Below, one piece after another: positions 53,709 through 62,671 of a DNA stretch of 64,000 nt. Within the stretch, counting starts at the first letter, position 1; every line of letters starts with the position of its first letter. The translations under genes were made by a program, and so were the position numbers. Below the pieces are notes generated by a model. That model was not told the DNA's origin. It ran no database searches and was given only the letters and a program-made list of their open reading frames with translations. This DNA comes from Demequina phytophila (GTDB taxonomy: Bacteria; Actinomycetota; Actinomycetes; Actinomycetales; Demequinaceae): NCBI RefSeq assembly GCF_000971135.1, contig NZ_BBLW01000008.1, positions 124,001 to 188,000 of the forward strand, in the 5' to 3' direction.

Positions 53709-55997
53709 TCACGTGACCTCGACGCGCACCCGCCTCGCGCTCTCGCGTCCCACCGGGGTCCGGTCCCCGGTGAGCGTCACCACCGCCTCCGCCTCCCGGA
53801 CCCGGGGCGTGCCGACCCACAGCTCGACCTCGCCCGGCTCGACGGCGCGCACCAGGTCGCGCCCCGAGAACGCGAGCCGCGCCGCGGGGATGTCGAGCAC
53901 CACCTCGCGCGACTCGCCGGCCGCGAGGGGCACGCGCGCGAAGCCGACCAACTGAGCGACCGGCCGGGTCACGGACCCTCGTCGCACCCGTGCGTAGACC
54001 TGCACCACCTCGTCGCCCATGCGCGAACCCGTGTTCTCCACGCGAACCGACACCCGCATCGTCCCGTCGCACGCGGCTCCCGTCGCCGAGAACCCCGAGT
54101 ACCCGAACGTCGTGTAGGAGAGACCCTCGCCGAACGTCCGAGGCGTCGCCGAGGACAGGTTCGTGACGTCCGAGTCCTCGCCCAGGCGCGGGTGGAGGTA
54201 GGTATGCGGCTGCGCGCCCGTGTCGCGCGGGATCGAGACGGGCAGACGGCCGGACGGGTTGACGCGCCCGGACAGGACGCCGGCGATCGCGCGGCCGCCC
54301 TCCTCGCCGGGGAAGAACGCCTGCACCACCGCGGCGCAGCGCTCGAGCGCCCACCCGATCGCGTAGGGGCGCCCCGTCACCAGCACCAGCACCACCGGGG
54401 TGCCGGTGGCGAGCACCTCCTCGACCAGGGCGCGCTGCACGCCGGGCAGCTCGAGCGAGTCGGTGTCGCAGCCCTCGCCCGAGGTGCCGCGTCCGAACAG
54501 TCCCGCCTGGTCGCCGACCACCAGGACCGCGACATCGGCGGCGCTCGCGGCGGACACGGCCTCCGCGAAGCCCTCGCGCGAGTCGCCCTGGACGTCGCAG
54601 CCGTGCGCGGCCAGCACCGGCCCCAGCTCGTCGCGGATCGCGTCGAGCACGGTGGGCACGTCGAGTCCGAGCGCGGTGCCCGGGCGCTTGTCGAGGACGT
54701 GGTTGGCGAACGAGTAGCAGCCGAACATCGCCTGGTAACGGTCCGCGTTCGGGCCGATCACCGCGATGCGGGGGGCGCCCGCGGGGGATGATGCGCGGGC
54801 CGGGTCGGCCTCGAGCGGCAGGGTGCCGTCGTTGGCGAGCAGCACGATGCCGCGCTCCGCGAGGAGCCGTGCGACCTCGCGGTGCTCGGGCCCGTCGAGC
54901 TCGACGCCGGACGGCGCGGGGCCGTCGAAGGTCGCGTCGAGCAGGCCCAGCCGCTCCTTCTGCGCGAGGATCCGGCCCGCGGCGCGGTCCACCAGCTCCT
55001 CGGGCACCGCACCGGACCGGACGGCGGCCGCGAGCGGCGCGAGGTACGCGTCGCCGGTGGGCAGCTCGACGTCGACGCCGGCCGCGAGCGCCAGCCCCGC
55101 GGCCTCGCCCAGGTCGCCCGCGATGCCGTGGAGCAGGTGGAGGAACGCGACGCCGAAGTAGTCGGCGACCACCACGCCGTCGAAGCCCCACTCGTCCCGC
55201 AGGACGCCGGTGAGGAGCGAGCCGTCGGCGGCCGTGGGCACGCCGTCGATCTCGGTGTACGCGTGCATGACCGAGCGGACGCCCCCGTCGGTGACGGCCA
55301 TCTCGAACGGCACCATCATGACGTCGCGCAGCTCGCGCGGACCCATCGCGACGGGCCCGAAGTTGCGCCCGGACTGCGACGCGGAGTAGCCGACGAAGTG
55401 CTTGAGCGTCGCGTCGACGCCCTGGGACTGCACGCCCTCGACGTACGCCGTGCCGATCTCGCCGACCAGGTACGGGTCCTCGCCGATGCACTCCTCGACG
55501 CGCCCCCAGCGGGGATCGCGCACCACGTCGAGCACGGGCGCGAGGCCCTGATGGATCCCGAGCGCCCGGCAATCGCGGCCGATCAGGGCGCCCATCCGGG
55601 CGACCAGCTCCGGGTCGAACGCCGCACCCCAGGTGAGGGGGCCGGGGTAGGTGGCGGCCTTCCACGCGGACAGGCCGGTGAGGATCTCCTCGTGCACGAT
55701 CGCGGGGATGCCCAGCCGGGTGCCGGTGACCAGCGCCCGCTGGCGCTCCCAGAGGACCCTGGCCCGCGCATCGGCATCGACCGGGGTGGTGCCGTAGATG
55801 CGGGTGAAGTGGCCGATGCCGTGAGCCGTCGCATCGTCCAGGCCGCCGGTGACGGACACCTCGCCCTGGAGGGGCGCGACCACGTCGCCCTTCTCGTCCT
55901 CCCAGAAGCCGGTGATCTGCGCGAGCTTCTCCTCGAGCGTCATGTCCGCGACGAGCGCGGCGACCCGGCCCGACACGGGTGCGTCGACGGCCGTCAT
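53709..55997 (-). CDS. GH3 beta-glucosidase
   Basis: Glycoside hydrolase family 3 enzyme of 762 residues without a signal peptide, so probably cytoplasmic. The N-terminal barrel has KHFVGYSASQSGRN (substrate lysine-histidine) and the nucleophile Asp279 in VVVADYFGV. A GH3 C-terminal domain (FPGEEGGRAIAGVLSG, then PFGEGLSYT-like FGEGLSYTTF) and a fibronectin-like domain follow. The ATG overlaps the permease stop by four bases. It should split imported gluco-oligosaccharides. Linkage preference is unknown. Confidence 0.92.
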   Translation of the reverse strand: MTAVDAPVSGRVAALVADMTLEEKLAQITGFWEDEKGDVVAPLQGEVSVTGGLDDATAHGIGHFTRIYGTTPVDADARARVLWERQRALVTGTRLGIPAIVHEEILTGLSAWKAATYPGPLTWGAAFDPELVARMGALIGRDCRALGIHQGLAPVLDVVRDPRWGRVEECIGEDPYLVGEIGTAYVEGVQSQGVDATLKHFVGYSASQSGRNFGPVAMGPRELRDVMMVPFEMAVTDGGVRSVMHAYTEIDGVPTAADGSLLTGVLRDEWGFDGVVVADYFGVAFLHLLHGIAGDLGEAAGLALAAGVDVELPTGDAYLAPLAAAVRSGAVPEELVDRAAGRILAQKERLGLLDATFDGPAPSGVELDGPEHREVARLLAERGIVLLANDGTLPLEADPARASSPAGAPRIAVIGPNADRYQAMFGCYSFANHVLDKRPGTALGLDVPTVLDAIRDELGPVLAAHGCDVQGDSREGFAEAVSAASAADVAVLVVGDQAGLFGRGTSGEGCDTDSLELPGVQRALVEEVLATGTPVVLVLVTGRPYAIGWALERCAAVVQAFFPGEEGGRAIAGVLSGRVNPSGRLPVSIPRDTGAQPHTYLHPRLGEDSDVTNLSSATPRTFGEGLSYTTFGYSGFSATGAACDGTMRVSVRVENTGSRMGDEVVQVYARVRRGSVTRPVAQLVGFARVPLAAGESREVVLDIPAARLAFSGRDLVRAVEPGEVELWVGTPRVREAEAVVTLTGDRTPVGRESARRVRVEVT

Positions 55998-56884
55998 CCC
56001 TTCACCGCCCCGGTGAGGCCGTCGACGATGCGACGCTCCATGAGCAGGAAGAACGCGAGCGCGGGCAGCATCGCGAGCGACGTGTAGGCCATGATCATGG
56101 TGGTCGCGGCCGAGTGCTGGCCCTGGAACGTGGTGACGCCCAGCGGCAGGGTCATGCCGGACGGATCGCCGGTGAGCAGCAGCAGCGGCAGCAGGTACGC
56201 GTTCCACGATCCGATGAACGCGAGCACTCCCACCGTCACCATCGCGGGGCGTGCGAGGGGCAGCAGCATGCGCCAGAAGAACCCGATGCGGGTGATGCCG
56301 TCCATGAAGGACGCCTCCTCGAGCTCCTTGGGCAATGCGGCGAGGAACGGCCGCAGGATGATGATGGTCACGGGCAGGCCGAACGCGATCTGCGGGATCA
56401 CCAGCCCCCAGAGCCCGCTGATGCCGAGGTCGCGCAGCAGCAGGTACAGCGGCAGCACGGCGACCGTCAGCGGGAACATCAGGCCCGTGGTGAAGATGAC
56501 GAACACGAGCTCGCGGCCCTTGAACGAGTACCGCGCGAGCGGGTACGCCGCCATGGTGCCGAACAGCACCACGCCCGCGGTGGTCGCGACGGCGACCAGC
56601 GTCGAGTTGAGCAGCTGCCGCCAGAACAGCGGCTTCGCAAGGATGTCCCAGTAGTTCTGCCACATCCACGGGTCCGGCAGCCCGGTCGGGTTGGCCGCGA
56701 GGTCTCCCTGGGTGCGGAAGCCGCCGAGGATCAGGTAGAGGATCGGGCCGAGCGTGAGCCCGACGCCCACGAGCGCGATGCCCACGGCCACGTACGTGGA
56801 GCCCTCGGGCAGCAGCCCCTGGCGACGGCGGGGGGACGATGCGGTGGTCGCGCGGGTCGACGTGTCGACGGACATCGTGGTCAC
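55994..56884 (-). CDS. Sugar ABC transporter permease (MalG-type)
   Basis: Inner-membrane permease of 296 residues with six helices. The coupling loop is KELEEASFMDGITRIGFFWRM (EAA motif), split as KELEEASFMDG and ITRIGFFWRM. The GTG at 56884 overlaps the stop of the upstream permease by four bases; an ATG three codons on (56875) is the alternative. It pairs with the MalF-type subunit to import oligosaccharides delivered by the lipoprotein at 58-59 kb. Confidence 0.92.
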   Translation of the reverse strand: MTTMSVDTSTRATTASSPRRRQGLLPEGSTYVAVGIALVGVGLTLGPILYLILGGFRTQGDLAANPTGLPDPWMWQNYWDILAKPLFWRQLLNSTLVAVATTAGVVLFGTMAAYPLARYSFKGRELVFVIFTTGLMFPLTVAVLPLYLLLRDLGISGLWGLVIPQIAFGLPVTIIILRPFLAALPKELEEASFMDGITRIGFFWRMLLPLARPAMVTVGVLAFIGSWNAYLLPLLLLTGDPSGMTLPLGVTTFQGQHSAATTMIMAYTSLAMLPALAFFLLMERRIVDGLTGAVKG

Positions 56885-57927
56885 CGGGCCTTTCGGGGGT
56901 GCGCGTTGTCGCGGCGCAGGATGGTGGCCATGTAGGCGAGCGCGATGACGAACGACAGGAAGAACATGATCACGGCGATCGCGGAGCCGTAGCCCCAGTC
57001 GGACCGGAAGAACCCGATCTCCATCATGTAGCTCGCGATGGTCGAGTACTGGCCGGCGGTGCCGCCGCGGTTGAGGACCCACACCATGTCGAACAGCTGG
57101 ATCGAGCCGATGATCGACAGGAACGCCCAGATGCGGATGGTGGGGCCGATCAGCGGGATGTTGATGCGCCACTGGATCTGCCACCAGCTGGCACCGTCGA
57201 TCGCGGCGGCCTCCTGCAGGTCCTCGCTCACGCCGGACAGGCCGGCGAGGAACAGGATGATCGCGAGGCCCACGTACTTCCACGTGATGATGAAGAAGAC
57301 GGTCCAGAAGCCCCAGGTCTGGTCCTCGAACCAGCCGCCCGCGGGCATGTCGAGGCCGACGGCGCGCATGAGGTCCGTGGCGATGCCGTTGGGGTCGAAG
57401 ATGATGAGCCACATGGTGCCGGCGATGACCTCGCTCAGCACGTACGGCGCGAAGATCACCACGCGCGTGAAGGCGCGGCCGCGGAACCTGCGGTTGAGCG
57501 TGAGCGCGACGATCAGCGCGATGGGCAGCTGCACCGCCATCGACAGGAAGATGATCGCGACGTTGTGGCTGAGCGCCTCCCAGAACGGCTGGGAGTACGC
57601 GGTGGTGAAGGCCTGCTGCGTGGCGGGGTCGGTGCCGCCGAACAGCGCGCGCGCGTAGTTCTCGAAGCCGATGAACTCGGCGTCGGAGAACTGCGAGACG
57701 CCGTTCCACTTGTACAGGCTGAACCGGGCCGCGGACACGACCGGGTAGACGACGAAGGTGAGGAACAGCACCATCGCCGGACCCACGAACAGGGCGATCT
57801 CCGCCCACTTGCGGGCCGTCGCGCGACGGGTGTGCTCGGATGCGGGGGTCACGGGGCGCGACCCCGCCGCCGACGAGCTGTCGACGGCGGGGCTCGCGCT
57901 CCGACCCGAGGCCTCCAGTGCGGTCAC
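56881..57927 (-). CDS. Sugar ABC transporter permease (MalF-type)
   Basis: Permease of 348 residues. A polar N-terminal segment of about 45 residues precedes six helices; the EAA loop is EDLQEAAAIDGASWWQIQW. The GTG at 57927 is the likely start because nothing resembling a family member lies upstream. It follows the binding-protein gene by 38 bases. No ATPase gene is present in the operon, so a shared MsiK-type ATPase is probably used. Confidence 0.92.
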   Translation of the reverse strand: MTALEASGRSASPAVDSSSAAGSRPVTPASEHTRRATARKWAEIALFVGPAMVLFLTFVVYPVVSAARFSLYKWNGVSQFSDAEFIGFENYARALFGGTDPATQQAFTTAYSQPFWEALSHNVAIIFLSMAVQLPIALIVALTLNRRFRGRAFTRVVIFAPYVLSEVIAGTMWLIIFDPNGIATDLMRAVGLDMPAGGWFEDQTWGFWTVFFIITWKYVGLAIILFLAGLSGVSEDLQEAAAIDGASWWQIQWRINIPLIGPTIRIWAFLSIIGSIQLFDMVWVLNRGGTAGQYSTIASYMMEIGFFRSDWGYGSAIAVIMFFLSFVIALAYMATILRRDNAHPRKAR

Positions 57928-57965
57928 CAGGGAGCCTCGCTTTCTTGGGTCTCGGGAGCGATCGG

Positions 57966-59315
57966 TCAGGCGGTGGCCGCGGCGGCGATCATCGCGTCGA
58001 CAACGCCCTGGGCGTCGCCCGTGCCGTTGAAGATGTTGACGATGCCGTCGTTCATGGCGCCGCCGACGTTCGGGCCGAGCAGGGTGTCCATCCAGAGCTG
58101 GACGTACGCGGCGCTCGACGTGGTCTGCGCGATCTTCTGCAGGACCGGGTCGGTGATGGCGTCCGAGGCGGCAGGCGCCACGGGGAGGCCGCCGACGGCC
58201 TCGGCGTAGCCGCGCTGGACGTCGTCGCTGACGATGTACGCGAGGAAGTCCGCGCACTCGACCGGGGCGTCCACGTAGCAGGAGAAGCCGTCACCGCCAC
58301 CCATGGCGGCCGACGGATCGCCCGCACCGCCCTCGGTGGCGGGCATCGGGAACCAGTCGAGGTCCTCGTGCAGGGCCGCGATCGCCTCGTCCGAGCCGTC
58401 CGTGAAGCCCTCGTAGACGAAGTAGTTCCACTGGCCCATGAGCTCCATCGCGGCGTTGCCGTTCGCGACCATGCCCGCGGAGGACGTCGCACCGGTCTGC
58501 GCGACCGTCGACGTGAACTGCGGCTGGAAGGGCTCGGTGCCGATGAAGTCCTCGAGCTGGGTGCCGGCGTCGAGCCAGCACGGGTCCGTGAAGTCGAGGC
58601 TGGTGCCGGCGTTCGCGACCACGTCCTGCGCGCAGGAGCGCAGCGCGAAGTTGTACCACCAGTGCGCGGCGGGCCAGCCGTCGGAGGCGCCCACCGCGAT
58701 GGGCACGATGTCCGCGTCCTTGAGCTTCTGGACCGCGTCCTCGAGCTCGGCCATGGTGGTCGGCTCGGAGGTGATGCCGGCCTTCTCGAACAGTGAGGGC
58801 CGGTACCAGATGCCCTCGACGGCGAACTGGAACGGCAGGCCGTAGGTGGTGCCGTCGACCTGCCACGGGGCCACGCCGCCGCCCAGGCGCTCGATGTCCG
58901 CGGACAGGGTGTCGGACAGGTCCATGAGGTAGCCCGCCTCGGCCTGCGCGGCCATCTCGCCGCCGCCCCACTGCTGGAACAGGTCGGGAGCGTCGCCCGA
59001 CTGCAGCGCGGTGGGGATGCGCGTGCGCTGGAGGTCCTCGTTCTGGATCTGCTCGATCTCGATGGTGACGTTGGGGTGCTCGGCCGTGTAGTCGGCCGCC
59101 ACCTTGTCCCAGTAGTCGCCCAGCGAGTTCTCGCCGGTGTCGCCGGCGACGCCGTTGTGCCACCACGTGAGGGTGACGGGCGCGTCGCCCGATCCGCCGG
59201 AGGTCGCGCCGGCGGTGCTGTCGCCGCCCTCCGGATCGCTCGAGCTGCACGCTGCCAGCAGCGCCATGGATGCCGCGACCGCTGCCCCTGCAGCGGCTCG
59301 TCGCATGTTCGCCAT
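57966..59315 (-). CDS. Sugar-binding lipoprotein of ABC importer
   Basis: Extracellular solute-binding protein of 449 residues. The lipobox LLAACS gives lipidated Cys23, and a Gly/Ser/Thr linker follows. VTLTWWHNG starts the binding fold, and many aromatic residues (WWYNFAL, GQWNYFVYEGF) suit an oligosaccharide site. AGGGGAG precedes the ATG. It is the first gene of the importer-glucosidase operon and lies next to a perfect palindrome that probably binds the divergent LacI protein. Ligand is likely a gluco-oligosaccharide. Confidence 0.92.
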   Translation of the reverse strand: MANMRRAAAGAAVAASMALLAACSSSDPEGGDSTAGATSGGSGDAPVTLTWWHNGVAGDTGENSLGDYWDKVAADYTAEHPNVTIEIEQIQNEDLQRTRIPTALQSGDAPDLFQQWGGGEMAAQAEAGYLMDLSDTLSADIERLGGGVAPWQVDGTTYGLPFQFAVEGIWYRPSLFEKAGITSEPTTMAELEDAVQKLKDADIVPIAVGASDGWPAAHWWYNFALRSCAQDVVANAGTSLDFTDPCWLDAGTQLEDFIGTEPFQPQFTSTVAQTGATSSAGMVANGNAAMELMGQWNYFVYEGFTDGSDEAIAALHEDLDWFPMPATEGGAGDPSAAMGGGDGFSCYVDAPVECADFLAYIVSDDVQRGYAEAVGGLPVAPAASDAITDPVLQKIAQTTSSAAYVQLWMDTLLGPNVGGAMNDGIVNIFNGTGDAQGVVDAMIAAAATA

Positions 59316-59388
59316 GATCTCCCCTTTTCAGTCGTCGTTGACTCAGGCCGAACAGTGGCGAGTGTGGCACCCCTCCGCACCGTTGGTC

Positions 59389-59408
59389 AAACGTTATCGA
59401 TAACGTTT
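59389..59408. promoter_or_regulatory. LacI-type operator, perfect 20-bp palindrome
   Basis: AAACGTTATCGATAACGTTT is a perfect palindrome centred on CG, the usual form of LacI-family operators. It lies between the binding-protein gene and the lacI-like gene, 74 and 57 bases from their starts, so it can control both. Confidence 0.85.
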
Positions 59409-59452
59409 TCGCAACGGGTGGTCCTGGCGCGTCCGCCGCCCCGCCTGCCAGG

Positions 59453-59458
59453 TAGCAT
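59453..59458 (+). promoter_or_regulatory. Probable -10 element (LacI-family gene)
   Basis: TAGCAT lies six bases before the ATG at 59465; the leaderless pattern again. Confidence 0.5.
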
Positions 59459-59464
59459 GCGGGC

Positions 59465-60457
59465 ATGGAACCGGTCGCCCGCGTCAAGCTCGCCGACGTC
59501 GCCCGCCGCGCGGGGGTCTCGGTCGCGACGGTGTCCAAGGTGGTGAACGGCCGGTACGGGGTGTCGAAGGACACCATCGCCCGCGTCCAGGAGGTGATCG
59601 ACGAGCTCGGCTACGCCGGCAACCTCTCCGCGGCCGCGCTGCGCGGGCAGCGCACCAACGTCCTCGGCATCCTGGTGGGCGGCTTCGAGCCGTTCTCCGC
59701 CGAGCTGATGAAGGGCGCCTGGGCGGGGGCCGAGGGCAGCGGCTACGAGCTCCTCGCGCACTCCGGCGGCCACGGCCACGGCTGGGAGCGCCGCTCCCTC
59801 GCGCGGCTGGGAGGCACACTCATCGACGGCGCGATCCTGGTCACCCCCACGGTGCTCAACACCGCGACCGGCGTGCCGGTGGTCGCGATCGACCCGCACT
59901 ACGGGCCGTCGTCGCTCCCGACCGTCGACTCCGACAACTACGGCGGCGCGCGCGCCGCGACGGACCACCTGATCGCGCTGGGGCACCGCCGCATCGGCTT
60001 CCTGGGAGGCCGCCGCGACCTCGACTCGGGGCGCCGCCGCGAGGACGGCTTCCGCGACGCGATGGCGGCCGCGGGCGTCGAGGTCGACGAGGACCTGGTG
60101 GTGGAGACCAGCTACGAGCCCGAGCTCGCCGCCGCGGCCGCCGAGTCGATGCTGAGCGTCCCCCAGCCCCCGACCGCGATCTTCGCGGCCAACGACACCA
60201 CGGCGCTCGCCGTCATGGACGTCGCGGCGGACCTGGGGATCTCCGTCCCGCACGAGCTGTCGGTGGTCGGCTTCGACGACATCCCCGAGGCCGCCGGGGC
60301 GGACGTGCCCCTCACCACCGTCCGCCAACCTCTCCAGGCCATGGGCGCGGAGGCGATGGAGATGCTGCTCCTGCTGGTGCGCGGCGAGCAGTGCGAGCAG
60401 CACGTCCGCATGGACACCGAGCTGGTGGTGCGCGCCTCGACGGCCCCGCCGCGCTGA
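59465..60457 (+). CDS. LacI-family transcriptional regulator
   Basis: DNA-binding repressor of 330 residues. The helix-turn-helix is at about residues 8-28 (LADVARRAGVSVATVSKVVNG) with the hinge helix following (ALRGQR). A periplasmic-binding-protein-like sensor domain fills the rest: DGAILV, DSDNYGGARAATDHLI, FAANDTTALAV and VVGFDDIPEA. It is divergent from the sugar importer operon with a perfect palindrome between. It probably represses that operon until an imported sugar binds, in the manner of CebR. Confidence 0.94.
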   Translation: MEPVARVKLADVARRAGVSVATVSKVVNGRYGVSKDTIARVQEVIDELGYAGNLSAAALRGQRTNVLGILVGGFEPFSAELMKGAWAGAEGSGYELLAHSGGHGHGWERRSLARLGGTLIDGAILVTPTVLNTATGVPVVAIDPHYGPSSLPTVDSDNYGGARAATDHLIALGHRRIGFLGGRRDLDSGRRREDGFRDAMAAAGVEVDEDLVVETSYEPELAAAAAESMLSVPQPPTAIFAANDTTALAVMDVAADLGISVPHELSVVGFDDIPEAAGADVPLTTVRQPLQAMGAEAMEMLLLLVRGEQCEQHVRMDTELVVRASTAPPR

Positions 60458-60485
60458 CCATCCGGCCCGCACCGCCCACGCCCAG

Positions 60486-60551
60486 GCGCGCTATGGGGAA
60501 CTCAGCGACGCAATCGACAGATCGTCGCGCGCTGCGGGGAACTGAGCGACG
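60486..60551 (+). repeat. Tandem direct repeat downstream of the regulator
   Basis: Two 25-base copies (60486-60510 and 60527-60551, period 41) share GGGGAACTSAGCGACG and differ at three positions. They lie between convergent genes. No function is evident. Confidence 0.6.
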
Positions 60552-60558
60552 TCGCGCC

Positions 60559-61695
60559 CTAGACGCCGTAGACCTCGAGCACCTTCGCGCCCACCACCTC
60601 GACATCGAACTGCTGGACGTGCTCGGCCTGCTCGGCGTGGATCTCCGCCCGCAGCGCCGGATCCTCGATGAGCCGCAGCAGCGCCTGCGCGAACACGTCG
60701 GCGTCGCGCGCGTCCACGCTCACGTCGGGTCGCGCCCCGATCACGGACAGGTACCCCGGGTTCGCGCCCGCGAGCACCACGCCGTCGCCGCGACCGGCCA
60801 GCGAGGCCATCGCCTCGACCAGCACGATCCCGAAGCTCTCGCCGCCCGTCGCCGGGAACACCGCGATGTCGGCGTCCGCGTAGAACGCGGCCTTGTCCTC
60901 CTCCGCGACGAAGCCCGCGAGCGACACATGCGACAGCCCGCTCACCTCGACCGCCGCCTCGAGATCGCCCCACAGCGGCCCGCGACCGCCGATCCGCACC
61001 TCGAGCCGCTCCCGCACCTCGTCCGGGAGCGCGTCGAGCGCGCGGATCAGCTCGAGGACGCCCTTGCGCTCGACCAGCCGGCCTAGGAACGCGACCACCA
61101 GACGCCCGCCGTCGCCGGGCACGGGGGCCGCAGCGGCAGCCGCCGCCGAGAACCCGCGCACGTCCACCGGGCACGGCACCACCACGGCAGAGATCCCGAA
61201 CGCGGACGCCGCGAACTCGCGCGCCGGCTCGGACACCGCCATGAAGGCGTCGAACCTCCGCAGGTTCCCCCGCAGCCACCGCCCGAGCATGTGCGTGCCC
61301 GCGGAGGACACCTTGCCGTCGGGAAGGATGTGGAAGGTGCCCACGATCCTCACGGACCGCGCCTGCAGCCTGCGCGCCTCGTCCACGACGCGCGCCGCGA
61401 ACAGCGGCGAGTGCGGGATCTGCACGTGGATGACGTCGTAGCGCTCGCGCTCCAGGAGCCCCCGCAGAGCCCGCCGCGACGTCGCCAGCGGGATCCGCAG
61501 CCCGTTGCCGTTGAACTGCACGCCCACGTTCCGCGCAACCGAATGCACCGTCACGTCGTCGCGCGGCGACGCCGAGGAGCACAGCACGTGGACCTCGTGG
61601 CCCGCCCGCGTCAGGTACCCCGCGAGCGTGAGGACGTACTGCTGCACCCCGTCGGGCCGGTCGATCGAGTCGTCCAGCACCAGCGCGACCTTCAA
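60559..61695 (-). CDS. GT4 glycosyltransferase (TTG start)
   Basis: Cytoplasmic or peripheral glycosyltransferase of 378 residues with a GT-B fold. The N-terminal domain opens VALVLDDSIDRPDGVQQY with the acceptor-side loop; the C-terminal domain has FLGRLVERKG, the nucleotide-sugar site ATGGESFGIVLVEAMA (E-x7-E motif) and AGANPGYLSVI. It resembles PimA/mannosyl- and glucosyltransferases of actinomycetes. The start is a TTG at 61695, one base from the ccsB stop. Donor and acceptor are unknown. Confidence 0.85.
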   Translation of the reverse strand: MKVALVLDDSIDRPDGVQQYVLTLAGYLTRAGHEVHVLCSSASPRDDVTVHSVARNVGVQFNGNGLRIPLATSRRALRGLLERERYDVIHVQIPHSPLFAARVVDEARRLQARSVRIVGTFHILPDGKVSSAGTHMLGRWLRGNLRRFDAFMAVSEPAREFAASAFGISAVVVPCPVDVRGFSAAAAAAAPVPGDGGRLVVAFLGRLVERKGVLELIRALDALPDEVRERLEVRIGGRGPLWGDLEAAVEVSGLSHVSLAGFVAEEDKAAFYADADIAVFPATGGESFGIVLVEAMASLAGRGDGVVLAGANPGYLSVIGARPDVSVDARDADVFAQALLRLIEDPALRAEIHAEQAEHVQQFDVEVVGAKVLEVYGV

Positions 61696-61696
61696 C

Positions 61697-62671
61697 TCAT
61701 GACCCCGCGTAGGTGTGCAGGCCCTGGAAGAACAGGTTGACCACGGTGAAGTTCATGATGAGCGCGGTGAAGCCGGCGATCGCCAACCACGCGCTGCGGC
61801 GCCCGGCCCAGCCCTGCGTGGTGCGCGCGTGCAGGTACGCCGCGTACAGCACCCAGATGACGAACGACCAGACCTCCTTGGGATCCCAGCCCCAGTAGCG
61901 GCCCCACGCGTGCTCGGCCCAGATCGCGCCGGCCATCACGGTGAACGTCCACAACACGAACCCGACGGCGTTGAGCCGGAAGGAGAGCGCCTCGAGGTTC
62001 GCGGCGGTGGGGACGGCCTCGAGCCAACGGAAGCGCGTCCCACCCCAGCGCACGTCGCGGTCGCGCGAGTCGCGCATCAGTTGGAGCACGGTCGCGATGA
62101 AGGACACCGCGAAGATGCCCGTCACGATGGTCGCGATCGACACGTGGATGACCAGCCAGTAGCTCTGCAACGCCGGCGGCAGCGTGTCGACGTCCTTGTA
62201 GAGCACCGTGAGAGCGAGGCCGAGCGACACCGTCGCGAGGCCCGTGACGCCGGCGCCCAGGAACGCGACGTCGCGCTTGCGCTGCAGGACCAGGTACGCG
62301 ACCACCGCGAAGAACGAGCCAGAGATCGTGTACTCGTACATGTTCGACCACGGCACGTGGCCCGCGTCGAGCCCGCGCGCGAGCAGGCCCACGCCGTGGA
62401 GCACCGCGCCCATGAAGGTGGTCGCCTTGGCGATGCCGGCCGCCTTGGCCGCACGGCCTCCCGGGGACGATGCGACGGGCGCCTCGGCGACCGGCAGCCC
62501 GTGGGCGGGGGCCGGGGCCCCGACCGCGACGGCCTCGCGGGCGGCGGAGCGGGCCGCCGCCTTGTCGTCGGCGACGCGCGCCAACCGGATCGCGTGCGCG
62601 ACCATGGCGATCGCGTACAGCACCGTGGCGCCGCCGAGCGCCATCACGCTCAGGTCGCTCAGGTTGTTCAT
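61697..62671 (-). CDS. ccsB: Cytochrome c assembly protein CcsB/ResC
   Basis: Membrane protein of 324 residues in the haem handling protein family. It has the tryptophan-rich haem motif WGRYWGWDPKEVWSF and flanking conserved histidines, with about eight helices. A Pro/Ala-rich cytoplasmic loop of about 50 residues follows helix 1. The ATG at 62671 overlaps the resB stop by four bases. With ResB it exports haem and attaches it to apocytochrome c (system II). Confidence 0.94.
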   Translation of the reverse strand: MNNLSDLSVMALGGATVLYAIAMVAHAIRLARVADDKAAARSAAREAVAVGAPAPAHGLPVAEAPVASSPGGRAAKAAGIAKATTFMGAVLHGVGLLARGLDAGHVPWSNMYEYTISGSFFAVVAYLVLQRKRDVAFLGAGVTGLATVSLGLALTVLYKDVDTLPPALQSYWLVIHVSIATIVTGIFAVSFIATVLQLMRDSRDRDVRWGGTRFRWLEAVPTAANLEALSFRLNAVGFVLWTFTVMAGAIWAEHAWGRYWGWDPKEVWSFVIWVLYAAYLHARTTQGWAGRRSAWLAIAGFTALIMNFTVVNLFFQGLHTYAGS

